A stretch of DNA of 64,000 bases from Sutcliffiella rhizosphaerae (GTDB lineage: Bacteria; Bacillota; Bacilli; Bacillales; Bacillaceae_I): positions 1 through 64,000 of the forward strand of contig NZ_CAKJTJ010000010.1 in the NCBI RefSeq assembly GCF_917563925.1, written 5' to 3'. Of this stretch, positions 8,234-16,440 are shown one piece after another. The number at the start of each line of letters is the position of its first letter. Position 1 is the first letter of the stretch. The translations under genes were made by a program, and so were the position numbers. The notes under the pieces were generated by a model. The model was not told the origin of the DNA, did no database searches, and saw only the letters and a program-made list of their open reading frames with translations.

Positions 8234-8761
8234 TTATTCGACTGTAAAATCTTCTTCTGCTGCTGCATGATGATTCGTATCCGTGAAGGTGAAATGGATA
8301 GAGTAGTTTCCTGGTGGTAAATCTGCTGTCACTTCTTCGAATGAAACAGGATACTCTAATTTGTCTCCTGGTTGCAACATTACCTCTTTTGTAGCTTGGA
8401 TGAACATAGCATGTGCAGAGAGTTGTTTGACAGTAGCTCCGGATTCATCAATGACGACATAATCATACTCTTGTCCGGATGAAAAATAAATTTCCGCATC
8501 TTCTTCCTTATCATTTGTAACAGTGAAAAGGAAATCTTTAGAATCATTAGCTTCCAGCTGCCCTTGAAGCTCTCCCTCTTTTTGATGCTCCTCTTCCAAT
8601 TGTTTTTTCGCTTCATCTTTAGATTCATCAGGTGAATCGCCTTGAACGTTTTCTTGACCAGATTCATTCTGTTCTCCGTTATTTTCCTGTGAGGAATTAC
8701 CCCCAGTTCCACAAGCTGTTAATAACAACGAAATTATAAGCAAAAGTAATATTCTGTTCAT
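8234..8761 (-). CDS. Lipoprotein with BsuPI-type domain
   Basis: A 175-residue secreted lipoprotein. A hydrophobic signal ends in the lipobox LLTAC (Cys17), followed by a disordered Asn/Gln/Glu-rich spacer to about residue 70. The C-terminal about 100 residues match the BsuPI (intracellular proteinase inhibitor) fold: FTVTNDKEEDAEIYF, SGQEYDYVVIDESG, HAMFIQATKEVMLQPGDKLE and LPPGNYSI. In B. subtilis the founding member inhibits the intracellular subtilisin; exported BsuPI proteins are common but untested. Divergent from the amidase at 8996. With two S8 proteases exported from this region, a surface inhibitor would make sense, but that link is inference. Confidence 0.8.
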   Translation of the reverse strand: MNRILLLLIISLLLTACGTGGNSSQENNGEQNESGQENVQGDSPDESKDEAKKQLEEEHQKEGELQGQLEANDSKDFLFTVTNDKEEDAEIYFSSGQEYDYVVIDESGATVKQLSAHAMFIQATKEVMLQPGDKLEYPVSFEEVTADLPPGNYSIHFTFTDTNHHAAAEEDFTVE

Positions 8762-8945
8762 ATTGCCGCCTCCATATACGTTGAATTTTAATCGTAGAAC
8801 CGTCCATTTACTTCTCTATTACCACTATAAACAGACGTTACACATCTTTGTAAAGTTAGACGGAAAAATATATAAAAAGTTACAGAGGGGAGGTGGGCAA
8901 AGAGTGGGTCAAATGCCCCTTTTTGTAAATTTTTCACAGGGTGTA

Positions 8946-8954
8946 CATAGAATA
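8946..8954 (+). promoter_or_regulatory. Candidate sporulation-sigma -10 element
   Basis: CATAGAATA matches the -10 shape recognised by sigma-E/sigma-K (CATAnnnTA) and lies 42 bases before the amidase start. No convincing -35 at proper spacing is visible, so the call is weak. It would fit a CwlC-like mother-cell lysis amidase. Confidence 0.25.
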
Positions 8955-8995
8955 ATAGTACAAACGGTCCGATTTTGTAGAAAGAGGTGGAAAGA

Positions 8996-9784
8996 TTGAG
9001 GATTGTGTTAGATGCAGGACACGGATACAACACACAAGGAAAGCGTACGCCAGACGGAATGAGAGAATACGAGTTCAACAGGGTAGTTGCACAATACGCA
9101 AGAGAAGAACTGCTTCGTTATCAGAACGTCGAAATCTTATTTACGCATTCAGATGACAGGGATGTCCCTCTACAGGAAAGAACAAATAGAGCAAACAATT
9201 GGCAGGCAAGAGCGTTTGTTTCTATCCATGCCAATGCATTTGGCAATGGGGGATGGAATACAGCTCAAGGTATTGAAACCTACACTCCCACAGTTGATTC
9301 CCCGAACTCCGACCGCTTGGCAAATATGGTACACCGTAGGCTCATTCAATCTACTGGAAGAAGAGACAGGGGCATAAAGTCCGCAAATTTCCATGTTCTT
9401 CGTGAAACGAACATGGCATCCGTTCTATGTGAATGTGGATTTATGACCTTTTATCAAGAAGCACAACTGCTAAAAACCGACAGCTACCGAAGAACATGCG
9501 CGTTAGCCATTGCTGCTGGATTAGTAGAATACTTTAATCTCCAGCTAAAGTCGACACCCCCACCAACTACCCGAATATACAAAGTACAAGTTGGAGCATT
9601 CAGAGCAAAGGAGAACGCCGACAATCTTGCAGCAGAATTAAGAAGAAAAGGATTCAATACTTTTGTATTTCAAGAGCAAGGTTTATATAAAGTACAGACC
9701 GGAGCTTTCTCCGAAAAAGCAAACGCCGATCGCCTAGCGGCTACATTACGGGCGCAAGGCTATAACACTTTTATTAGTGTGTAG
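8996..9784 (+). CDS. N-acetylmuramoyl-L-alanine amidase with two SPOR repeats, CwlC-like
   Basis: About 262 residues. An Amidase_3 domain starts at once (RIVLDAGHG with zinc His, then a glutamate ligand in REYEFN, SIHANAFG, and the catalytic Glu in LCECGFM). A short Thr/Pro linker leads to two about 35-residue SPOR repeats, each with YKVQxGAFxxKxNADxLAAxLRxxGxNTF. The enzyme cuts the amide between muramic acid and the stem peptide; SPOR repeats bind denuded glycan. There is no signal peptide, as in B. subtilis CwlC, the mother-cell lysis amidase released late in sporulation. TTG 8996 follows AGAGGTGG (8983-8990) at 5 bases; an in-frame GTG at 8987 lies within that Shine-Dalgarno. CwlC role is inferred from architecture. 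Confidence 0.85.
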   Translation: MRIVLDAGHGYNTQGKRTPDGMREYEFNRVVAQYAREELLRYQNVEILFTHSDDRDVPLQERTNRANNWQARAFVSIHANAFGNGGWNTAQGIETYTPTVDSPNSDRLANMVHRRLIQSTGRRDRGIKSANFHVLRETNMASVLCECGFMTFYQEAQLLKTDSYRRTCALAIAAGLVEYFNLQLKSTPPPTTRIYKVQVGAFRAKENADNLAAELRRKGFNTFVFQEQGLYKVQTGAFSEKANADRLAATLRAQGYNTFISV

Positions 9785-9804
9785 GATCTCCAATTAGGGG
9801 ATTT

Positions 9805-10025
9805 CAGACTGTTGACAAACCCAAATTATTTGTAGACTTGCATTTAATTGTTGATCTTCGTTGCAGACGCTTCGCTTTCCGCGGGCGGTCCGGGAACCTC
9901 CTCGGGCTTGCGCCCTGCGGGGTTTCCCATGTCCCTTCCTCCCGCAGGAGTTTGCGCGTCTTCCACTACGATCAACAAGGGAATTGCATGGATTTAAATA
10001 AAAATGTACCTTTGTCTACACACTG
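9805..10025. mobile_element. MITE-like 221-bp palindromic element
   Basis: The ends are imperfect inverted repeats: CAGACTGTTGACAAA (9805-9819) and TTTGTCTACACACTG (10011-10025). Inside, TTGTTGATC and GATCAACAA bracket a GC-rich imperfect hairpin with CCGCGGGCGGTCCGGGA and CTCCCGCAGGAG blocks, far richer in GC than its surroundings. Near-identical copies of the small hairpin CCAATTAGGGGATTT flank it at 9790-9804 and 10032-10046, like a duplicated target. No transposase is present. A 93-codon open frame crossing it is not a gene. GC-rich intergenic repeats of this look are widespread in Bacillus genomes; mobility is inferred. Confidence 0.6.
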
Positions 10026-10028
10026 GAA

Positions 10029-10047
10029 TCCCCAATTAGGGGATTTT
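10029..10047 (+). terminator. Short hairpin terminator flanking the repeat
   Basis: ATCCCC-AATTA-GGGGAT followed by a T-run. The upstream twin at 9786-9804 (ATCTCCAATTAGGGGAT) lies right after the amidase stop, so the original amidase terminator may have been duplicated when the repeat inserted. Confidence 0.55.
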
Positions 10048-10149
10048 ATTTTTGTATCCCAAAAAACTTACAATAAAACAGGAGAAATGTCCTTGTTTAT
10101 CGAATGTATTAGTATATAGAGATATAAAATTTAGGGGGATTCAGTACGA

Positions 10150-10467
10150 ATGGGGAAATTTACATTGGGGCCAAAAATGAGGAAATTCATTAATTTTATC
10201 TTTTTTTCATTATCGCTCCTCTTTCTAATCTATAATATCAGCATCATCGGATTTTTTTACCTATTAATTACATTTGGAGAAAGCCAAGGAACACTCATCT
10301 ACTCATTAATAAGTGTTGCAGGGTTATTTTTAGTTCTCGTTCCGTTGGTTTTTCGCCTTACTACTCAAAGGTTTTACCACTTTGCACTTCTTGTGTTACA
10401 TCTTTTCGCTTCTTTATTACCATTTATTATGAAAAATATGTCCGTGATTTTTGATAAGGTCCTATAG
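10150..10467 (+). CDS. Small membrane protein, hypothetical
   Basis: A 105-residue protein with three predicted transmembrane segments (about residues 14-36, 47-67 and 76-96) and a basic N-terminus (MGKFTLGPKMRK). I do not recognise a family. ATG 10150 follows AGGGGGA at about ten bases. It lies between the MITE-like element and the sortase gene, with only 96 bases to the sortase, so co-transcription is possible. Confidence 0.6.
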   Translation: MGKFTLGPKMRKFINFIFFSLSLLFLIYNISIIGFFYLLITFGESQGTLIYSLISVAGLFLVLVPLVFRLTTQRFYHFALLVLHLFASLLPFIMKNMSVIFDKVL

Positions 10468-10500
10468 TCGCGACAAAGATTACGATTGATGTTTTACTTA

Positions 10501-10530
10501 GATAAGGTAGAATAAGGTAGAATAAGGTAA
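10501..10530. repeat. 10-bp tandem repeat (three copies)
   Basis: Three consecutive copies of the 10-bp unit GATAAGGTAG or AATAAGGTAG, the last one ending in A. They lie 34-63 bases before the sortase start, in its leader or promoter region. Copy number could vary by slippage; an effect on expression is only inferred. Confidence 0.6.
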
Positions 10531-10563
10531 ATAGAAAAAGTGAAAATGAGGAGACTGGACACA

Positions 10564-11157
10564 GTGAAAAAAGGAATGGTGTTTGCCATTGTATTTATGG
10601 TTGCAGGTCTTTCATTCATAGGATATGGACTGTTTGAAAAAATAAAAATAGAAAGAAAAACAGAAGCTGCCTTGAGGGATGCCGTAACAATCACAGCAAA
10701 AGTAAACCCAGAGGAAAAAGAGCGTCCAGTAAAGCCTGACGATTTCCAACCTGAAACAGGTGAAGTGGTTGGATTACTGAAAATCCCTAGACTAGAGGCA
10801 GAACTTCCAATTGTAGAAGGGACAGACCCTGCTGAATTAGAAAAAGGCGTGGGGCACTATAAAGGTTCTTCTTTTCCAGGAGAATTAGGCCAGATTGTGT
10901 TTTCAGGTCATAGGGATACTGTTTTCTTACGTTTGGGCGAGTTGGAGATCGGTGACAAGTTTTATGTCTTTATGCCATATGGAGAATATATGTATGAAAT
11001 ATATGATTCAAAAATTGTCGATGAAGATGATCGAACTGTCATAACTTTGCAAAAAGAACAAGAAGATTTAATACTTACAACATGCTATCCTTTCACCTTA
11101 ACTGGAGCTGCTCCTGAGAGATATATTCTATATGCAAAACCAGTGAATTCAAGATAA
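10564..11157 (+). CDS. Class D sortase
   Basis: A 197-residue membrane-anchored transpeptidase. One N-terminal transmembrane helix (residues about 4-22) is followed by the sortase beta-barrel: GEVVGLLKIPRLEAELPIVE, catalytic His in VFSGHRDTVF, catalytic Cys in ILTTCYPF and Arg in PERYILYA. The TLxTCYPF-type signature and HRDT favour class D. GTG 10564 follows AGGAG (10549-10553) by ten bases; the in-frame GTG at 10540 lies before that Shine-Dalgarno. No protein in the window shows an LPxTG-like sorting signal, so substrates must be elsewhere. The many wall proteins here use CWB2 anchoring instead. Confidence 0.88.
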   Translation: MKKGMVFAIVFMVAGLSFIGYGLFEKIKIERKTEAALRDAVTITAKVNPEEKERPVKPDDFQPETGEVVGLLKIPRLEAELPIVEGTDPAELEKGVGHYKGSSFPGELGQIVFSGHRDTVFLRLGELEIGDKFYVFMPYGEYMYEIYDSKIVDEDDRTVITLQKEQEDLILTTCYPFTLTGAAPERYILYAKPVNSR

Positions 11158-11158
11158 G

Positions 11159-11180
11159 ACACCTTTGGAGGTGTATTTCC
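11159..11180 (+). terminator. Weak terminator after sortase
   Basis: ACACCT (11159-11164) and AGGTGT (11169-11174) form a 6-bp stem with a tight loop, followed by A-TTT. It starts just past the sortase stop codon. Confidence 0.45.
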
Positions 11181-11377
11181 GAATTTGTCTCTCGCCAAAC
11201 TTTAATGGGTAGAAGTAATTTTTTTATTTAAAATTATCTTTTTCAAAACTGACTAAAAAGGAATATAGTAAATCAATTATCATTTTGTGGTATAGTAGGA
11301 TAATTAAAACAAGTTTAAGTTTATGCTCCATTCTTGTTAAATAGTATTTAATGCCTTTTTCGACAAAATATACACGT

Positions 11378-11405
11378 TTAACAAAGCTTTTTATCATGAT
11401 AATAT
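11378..11405 (+). promoter_or_regulatory. Candidate promoter with embedded palindrome, upstream of the PHP phosphatase
   Basis: TTAACA (11378-11383) and TAATAT (11400-11405) are spaced by 16 bases. The perfect 12-bp palindrome TTATCATGATAA occupies 11391-11402, overlapping the spacer and -10, where a repressor could block polymerase. The start codon is 57 bases downstream. Confidence 0.45.
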
Positions 11406-11461
11406 TATGATAGACAAAAAGACAGATAGTATAAAAGGACTATTTGAATGGAGGAGATTTA

Positions 11462-12232
11462 ATGATTGATATTCATTGTCATATCCTTCCATCAGTAGAT
11501 GATGGAGCAAAACACATGACAGAGAGCTTGGAAATGGCAAGAGCAGCTGAGAAAGAAGGTATTACAGCAATAGTTGCAACACCGCATCATAATAATGGCC
11601 AATATATGAATACCAAACTAGATATCATGGAAAAAGTGAAAGAGCTTAATGGTCGGATTCAGAAAGAAGGAATAGATATTACCATTTTACCTGGACAGGA
11701 ATGTCGTATTTCTGGTGAAATGCTAGATCAACTTGATCGAGAAGAGCTCTTGACAATGAACGATAAGGACAAATATATTTTCGTTGAACTTCCATCAAGT
11801 CAAGTTCCTCTATATACTGAACAAATAATATATGACATACAATTAAAGGGAATTACTCCTATTATTGTACATCCTGAGCGAAATGCAGAATTAATTGAAA
11901 ACCCAGAAAAGCTTTATCAGCTTGTTAAAAATGGTGCATGTACTCAAGTAACAGCTGCAAGTGTTGTCGGGAAATTTGGGAAAAAAATAAAAAAGTTTGC
12001 AATTGATATGATTGAGGCAAACCTTACCCATTTTGTAGCGTCAGATGCACATAATTTAAAAAATAGAAGCTTCCAAATGAGTGAAGCCTATAAGATAATT
12101 GAAAAAGAATGTGGTTCGGATGCAACATATTTATTAATGGAGAACGCAGAATTGCTTGTTGAAGGGTCGATGATAATAAAGGAAATTCCAGAACGAATCA
12201 AAAAAAAGAAGCTTTTTGGTTTAATAGGATAA
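11462..12232 (+). CDS. ywqE: PHP-family tyrosine phosphatase, CpsB/YwqE type
   Basis: A 256-residue cytoplasmic metallophosphatase. The PHP metal ligands are visible: MIDIHCHILPSVDDG at the start, VATPHHNN, LPGQECRI, IVHPERNAEL and a C-terminal VASDAHNL. Family members dephosphorylate tyrosine kinases that control capsule and other exopolysaccharide assembly; B. subtilis YwqE acts on the YwqC/YwqD kinase and on UDP-glucose dehydrogenase. ATG 11462 follows GGAGGAG. In B. subtilis ywqE sits behind its kinase genes and before the dehydrogenase gene. Here the kinase pair is missing while two dehydrogenases lie further on, so the kinase may be elsewhere in the genome. Confidence 0.9.
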   Translation: MIDIHCHILPSVDDGAKHMTESLEMARAAEKEGITAIVATPHHNNGQYMNTKLDIMEKVKELNGRIQKEGIDITILPGQECRISGEMLDQLDREELLTMNDKDKYIFVELPSSQVPLYTEQIIYDIQLKGITPIIVHPERNAELIENPEKLYQLVKNGACTQVTAASVVGKFGKKIKKFAIDMIEANLTHFVASDAHNLKNRSFQMSEAYKIIEKECGSDATYLLMENAELLVEGSMIIKEIPERIKKKKLFGLIG

Positions 12233-12268
12233 AAAAAGCGCTGACCAATGTATTGGTCGGCGCTTTTT
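12233..12268. terminator. Strong bidirectional terminator
   Basis: AAAAAGCGC-GACCAA pairs with TTGGTC-GCGCTTTTT around a short loop, with one internal T/G pair. It starts at the phosphatase stop codon and could also stop transcripts of the convergent LCP gene. Confidence 0.85.
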
Positions 12269-12367
12269 AAGAAAATATGAAATGTATTTAATCCTAAGCA
12301 TAGCTACATGTAATTAAATGCAGCTACGCATTAAGCTCTTTGCATAGGAATGGAAGTAATTACACTT

Positions 12368-13285
12368 TTAGTTCTGAGCAACATCTGAATCAAGCTCTAG
12401 ATGCTGACGTAACTCACTGGAAAGTGTTAACCGATCTTCTTCGGAAACGATTAGATAATAGATATTATCTATCCTTGCATCCGTCCCGATAATTTGGTGT
12501 TGAGCCAAGTTATGGCGTGCTTCTTTATAATTGGATTGAATGTCAATCATTTCGTTAAAAGTTAGGTTTGTACGTACATTGTTGCCAAGGACGTCCAAAA
12601 TGTCATCAAATTTTGTCACAGAAGAGATTGAAGCTCCTTTACTAATTACCCCCTGAATAACATCACGTTGCCTTTGTTGTCTGCCAAAGTCACTATCCAA
12701 TTTCCGCATCCGTGAGTAACTAAGAGCCTTATCGCCATTCAATTGAATTTCACCTAGTGGAAAATTATGACCATCTTGACTAAACTCCAGTTTATTGTTA
12801 ACTGTAATTCCCCCAACAGTGTCCACTACTTCTTTAAAACTTTCCATGTTTACTTGAATATAATAGTCTATTGGAATATCAAGGAAATTCTCGACTGTTG
12901 CGATTGACATTTCTGGTCCGCCAAATGCATAGGCATGGTTAATTTTATCATCAAAGCCTCTACCTATAATTTCAGTTCTTGTATCACGCGGAATACTAAC
13001 CATATTAATGGATTTTTTATTTGGATTTACCGTCATTACTATCATGGAATCGGAGCGTCCCTTATCCCCAGGTCTTTCATCAACTCCAAGAATTAAGAAA
13101 GATAGTGGATCTTGATTTTTAAAATCAATTTCTGTGGTTCTGGGATTATCTCGTTCCAGTGGAGTATGCATGGAAGCAGCAGTATTTTGCAAAGATTTAT
13201 AAACAGTGAAAGTAAAAATACCTACGCCGATAGTCGCAATTCCGAGGACACTTATTAATATTACAAACCATTTCTTTTTAAACAT
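12368..13285 (-). CDS. LytR-CpsA-Psr (LCP) family wall-polymer ligase
   Basis: A 305-residue protein with a short cytoplasmic start (MFKKK), one transmembrane helix (residues about 6-27) and the extracellular LCP domain. Conserved features are FLILGVDERPG with the GRSDSM aspartate, VSIPRDT, and the Arg-rich SRMRKLDSDFGRQQRQRD that binds the polyprenyl pyrophosphate. LCP enzymes (TagT/U/V in B. subtilis) transfer lipid-linked anionic polymers to peptidoglycan. It faces the YwqE-like gene convergently and the SGNH-like gene divergently. A second LCP gene lies at 56139-57134. Which polymer each attaches cannot be told from sequence. Confidence 0.9.
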   Translation of the reverse strand: MFKKKWFVILISVLGIATIGVGIFTFTVYKSLQNTAASMHTPLERDNPRTTEIDFKNQDPLSFLILGVDERPGDKGRSDSMIVMTVNPNKKSINMVSIPRDTRTEIIGRGFDDKINHAYAFGGPEMSIATVENFLDIPIDYYIQVNMESFKEVVDTVGGITVNNKLEFSQDGHNFPLGEIQLNGDKALSYSRMRKLDSDFGRQQRQRDVIQGVISKGASISSVTKFDDILDVLGNNVRTNLTFNEMIDIQSNYKEARHNLAQHQIIGTDARIDNIYYLIVSEEDRLTLSSELRQHLELDSDVAQN

Positions 13286-13480
13286 TTAACACTCTTCCTT
13301 CTTTTTTTATCATTAACTTTGATTATATTTGTAAATTGATTATTATACAATTAGAAAATACATTTTTTTCATTTTTCTGTAACAAAATTCTATTATTTTC
13401 TGCATTAATATTAATATAAAGGAAACCATTCTATTGAAAAAAAATTAAATAGTAGTATATTTGGTATGAGGTGGTAATGC

Positions 13481-14278
13481 ATGAGAACGCTATTAACAGT
13501 GGTTATATCGCTATGTATTGGATCAATTATTTATGGTAATTATCATTGGAATCATAAAATTGGTTCCGCATCTGTAGGGAAAGAAGAAGAAATTACCATA
13601 AATAACAAAACGGAAACTACAAAGGATAAAAAAGAGCATACAAAAGTAGTTGGAGAAAATGAATATCCAAATCTCCCGACTGAAGTTTCAACCTTCCTTA
13701 ATGAAAAAATGTCAGATGGTGAATCTGTAGAGTTGCTTGTAATTGGTTCAGAAGTAATCGAAATGGGAGAACGTCCATGGACTACCATTTTCAAACAAGA
13801 ATTAGAGCGTGAATATGGTCGGTTTTTTAACATTACAATAAAAGCGATTCCAGGAGAAGTCACTACAAGTGATGTGATTGAGAGAGATCTACTATTGGAA
13901 AATGTAGATATTAGCCCAGATATCGTCATATTTGAACCGTTTCTTTTGGATAGTAATGGCTATATATTAATAGAGCACTCATTGGAGAATATTACATTGA
14001 TGATTGAGAAAATAAAAAACATGAATCCTGATTTATTTTTATTTCTCCAACCTGGACAGCCAATTTACAATGCAATATATTATCCGGATGATGTAAATAC
14101 ATTGAGAACCTATTCAGAGGAACACGGACACCCATATATCGACCATTGGAGTAATTGGCCAGATTATCACTCAGTGGAATTCAAAGAATATTACATACAT
14201 GAAAGCTTCAACCCAAACGAAAAAGGTCATGAAGTGTGGGCAGAATATTTATTGAATTTATTTATGAGTAAAGAATAA
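13481..14278 (+). CDS. SGNH-like membrane-anchored protein, altered catalytic residues (paralogue 1)
   Basis: A 265-residue protein with an N-terminal signal anchor (residues 1-21), a Lys/Glu-rich linker and an SGNH-hydrolase-like domain. Block I is VELLVIGSEV, keeping the nucleophile-position Ser90 but with Gly instead of Asp before it. Block V is ESFNPNEKGHEVW, where the usual D-x-x-H before PN reads E-S-F-N, so the catalytic His is Asn. The same scaffold appears at 21305-22057. SGNH domains often remove or transfer acetyl groups on wall polymers; with this dyad the protein may be inactive or use a shifted His. Divergent from the LCP gene; a strong terminator follows. Confidence 0.7.
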   Translation: MRTLLTVVISLCIGSIIYGNYHWNHKIGSASVGKEEEITINNKTETTKDKKEHTKVVGENEYPNLPTEVSTFLNEKMSDGESVELLVIGSEVIEMGERPWTTIFKQELEREYGRFFNITIKAIPGEVTTSDVIERDLLLENVDISPDIVIFEPFLLDSNGYILIEHSLENITLMIEKIKNMNPDLFLFLQPGQPIYNAIYYPDDVNTLRTYSEEHGHPYIDHWSNWPDYHSVEFKEYYIHESFNPNEKGHEVWAEYLLNLFMSKE

Positions 14279-14303
14279 TAGGTTTTTAAAAATGGAAAAA
14301 AAG

Positions 14304-14338
14304 CATGAGCTCAGTTAAGAGAGCTCATGTTTTTTTTG
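14304..14338 (+). terminator. Terminator after SGNH-like gene 1
   Basis: CATGAGCTC (14304-14312) and GAGCTCATG (14321-14329) form a perfect 9-bp stem followed by eight or more T. Confidence 0.85.
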
Positions 14339-14398
14339 AATAATCTTCATTTATAGCTGTATTTTTCAATAATAGGCACTACATATAAAAATTATTAA

Positions 14399-14770
14399 TT
14401 ATGTAATTGCATAAATCCATAGGAAAAAACTAACTATTAACATTACGGCATACCCATATGATAATGTTTTTCCGAATTTGGAACGGTTAGATATGTGTTG
14501 AATGAAAAGAGTTGGAATCAAAACCCAAGGAAGTAATAGGATAAGTGCTAACAGATACCCAATAATTGAGGATGTTTCTATTGCAATTTTAAATGTTAAA
14601 GCAGGGATAATGGTTATTATAGGACTTAAGCAAGTTAGGAAAATTAATCTTAATCCATAAGCATTCATAACCGTTTGAAACTCAGACCAATTCCATTTGG
14701 GTCTCAATTTCTTAAAAAAAGAAAATATATTTTTTGCAAAAGGAAGTAATCTTCCAGTAACTGTTACCAT
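14399..14770 (-). CDS. Hypothetical membrane protein
   Basis: A 123-residue protein with a basic N-terminal region (FKKLRPKWNW) and three predicted transmembrane segments (about residues 40-60, 66-90 and 103-122). I do not recognise the family. It has its own minus-strand unit between two plus-strand genes. ATG 14770 has a Shine-Dalgarno-like AAGGGGGC on the minus strand just upstream. Confidence 0.6.
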   Translation of the reverse strand: MVTVTGRLLPFAKNIFSFFKKLRPKWNWSEFQTVMNAYGLRLIFLTCLSPIITIIPALTFKIAIETSSIIGYLLALILLLPWVLIPTLFIQHISNRSKFGKTLSYGYAVMLIVSFFLWIYAIT

Positions 14771-14917
14771 AAAAAAGCCCCCTTTTTATTCATTCTATGG
14801 TGAAGTTACCTATTCTATGAATATATTTAATAGAGAAAATTTATAATAATACATACCATTATTCTTTTATAATTAAACACATAAATGTTACTTTCCCGTT
14901 ACAAGCTATCAGAAAAG

Positions 14918-14970
14918 TGGATTTTGTTTTAAGATGTATTTATAATAGGAGATTATGGTGCAAAACCATA
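14918..14970 (+). promoter_or_regulatory. Candidate sigma-A promoter and leader hairpin upstream of the UDP-sugar dehydrogenase
   Basis: TGGATT (14918-14923) and TATAAT (14941-14946) are spaced by 17 bases. A small hairpin, TATGGT (14954-14959) with ACCATA (14965-14970), falls in the expected start of the leader. The -35 is poor and the -10 perfect. Confidence 0.4.
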
Positions 14971-15007
14971 CAAGCAGAAGAAGCTTTCTCTTCCAAGGAG
15001 GATATTT

Positions 15008-16288
15008 ATGGATAAGAAAATAGCAATAGTAGGACTAGGTTATGTTGGTTTACCAGTGGCTGTTGAATTTGGAAAAAACCACAGAATTATTGGATTTGAT
15101 ATAAATGAACATAGAATAAATACATTAAAGCAAGGGGTAGACTACACAAACGAAGTCGCTTCAAATGAATTAGTTAATGCCGATATTGCTTTTACAACTG
15201 ATTCATCTGCTTTAAGAGAAGCAGATTTTATTATTGTAGCTGTTCCAACACCAATTAATCAGAATAACCAGCCAGATTTAACCCCGCTTATTAAAGCTTC
15301 AGAAACGGTTGGCAGCAATTTGTCGAAAGGAGCTATTGTAGTTTATGAATCAACTGTTTACCCTGGAGCAACGGAAGAAGTATGCTTACCGATTTTGGAA
15401 GAAAAGTCTGGTTTAAAGGGCGGAGAGGACTTCTATATCGGATACTCCCCTGAGAGAATTAATCCTGGTGATAGGGAACGTACATTCAGAACTATTACAA
15501 AGGTCGTTTCAGGACAAAATGAAAAAGTTTTAGAAGAAATAGCAGCTGTTTATAATTCTGTGGTCGAAGCAGGTGTTTATAGGGCAAGTTCTATTAAAGT
15601 TGCGGAAGCTGCAAAAGTAATAGAGAATACTCAACGTGATGTGAATATTGCTTTAATGAACGAGCTAGCTTTAATTTTTGATCGTTTAGATATTGATACG
15701 GAAGAAGTTTTAAAGGCAGCTGGAACTAAATGGAATTTCTTACCTTTTTCTCCTGGTTTAGTTGGGGGACATTGTATTGGTGTGGACCCATACTATTTAA
15801 CATCTAAAGCTGAAAGTGTAGGTTATCATCCTGAAGTAATACTTTCTGGCCGTAGAATAAATGGGAATATGGGTAAATTTATTGCGACGTCCTTAATTAA
15901 ACAAATGATTCATAAAAAAATGACCATTCAAGGAGCAAAGGTTACTATTCTGGGTTTGACATTTAAAGAAAACGTCCCAGATCTTCGAAACTCAAGGGTA
16001 ATTGATGTAATAAATGAATTAAAAGAGTTTGGAATTGAAGTACAAGTAACGGACGCATTGTCAGATAAAGAAGATGCTTATAAAGAGTATGGTATTGAGT
16101 TGATTGATTACAGTAATCTAGAATCGGCAGATGCTGTAATATTTGCAGTTCCACATCACATCTATATAGAAAAAGGTTGGAATCAATTTAAGAAGCTATT
16201 AAAAGATGGAAAAGGTGTAGTTGTGGACATAAAAAGTAAGTTACCAAAAGAGGAGTGCCCAGAAGGCATTACACTTTGGAGATTATAA
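15008..16288 (+). CDS. tviB: Nucleotide-sugar dehydrogenase, TviB/VipA type (UDP-N-acetylhexosamine 6-dehydrogenase)
   Basis: A 426-residue NAD-dependent dehydrogenase. The N-terminal Rossmann motif is IAIVGLGYVGLPVAVEFGK. ESTVYPGATEE and GYSPERINPGDRERTF follow, the central helical domain holds KVAEAAKVIENTQRDVNIA, and the catalytic Cys lies in GGHCIGVDPYYLT near residue 258. Length and these motifs match TviB of Vi antigen synthesis, which oxidises UDP-GlcNAc, or UDP-GalNAc in close relatives, to the uronic acid. It thus feeds an amino-uronate into an anionic polymer. It follows AAGGAGG and ends in its own terminator, so is monocistronic. Exact C4 stereospecificity cannot be read from sequence. 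Confidence 0.88.
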   Translation: MDKKIAIVGLGYVGLPVAVEFGKNHRIIGFDINEHRINTLKQGVDYTNEVASNELVNADIAFTTDSSALREADFIIVAVPTPINQNNQPDLTPLIKASETVGSNLSKGAIVVYESTVYPGATEEVCLPILEEKSGLKGGEDFYIGYSPERINPGDRERTFRTITKVVSGQNEKVLEEIAAVYNSVVEAGVYRASSIKVAEAAKVIENTQRDVNIALMNELALIFDRLDIDTEEVLKAAGTKWNFLPFSPGLVGGHCIGVDPYYLTSKAESVGYHPEVILSGRRINGNMGKFIATSLIKQMIHKKMTIQGAKVTILGLTFKENVPDLRNSRVIDVINELKEFGIEVQVTDALSDKEDAYKEYGIELIDYSNLESADAVIFAVPHHIYIEKGWNQFKKLLKDGKGVVVDIKSKLPKEECPEGITLWRL

Positions 16289-16302
16289 AATAAATTTAGA
16301 GG

Positions 16303-16338
16303 ACCTTAGTTTCCATTTTTGGAGCTAAGGTTTTTTTT
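16303..16338 (+). terminator. Terminator after the TviB-type gene
   Basis: ACCTTAG (16303-16309) with CTAAGGT (16325-16331), extended by partial TCC/GGA pairing, followed by eight T. Confidence 0.8.
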
Positions 16339-16440
16339 ATTCAGAAAATTTACATAGGATTTACACTTTATTTACAATAAATTAACATGTAGAATAATTA
16401 TGATGGGGGAATTAATAGTCAAAGGAGGTTGGCCGAATAG

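Noticed and set aside
8380-8712. 110-codon Lys/Met-rich frame on the lipoprotein strand
   Set aside because: It is a frame-shifted shadow of the BsuPI lipoprotein gene with biased composition (MKRKNNWKRSIKKRES).
8788-9078. 96-codon minus-strand frame between lipoprotein and amidase
   Set aside because: It overlaps the amidase start and the lipoprotein promoter region on the opposite strand; no homology or Shine-Dalgarno seen.
9838-10119. A 93-codon open frame on the plus strand
   Set aside because: It reads through the GC-rich palindromic repeat (RCRRFAFRGRSGNLLG-type translation), has no Shine-Dalgarno, and the repeat structure explains the lack of stops.
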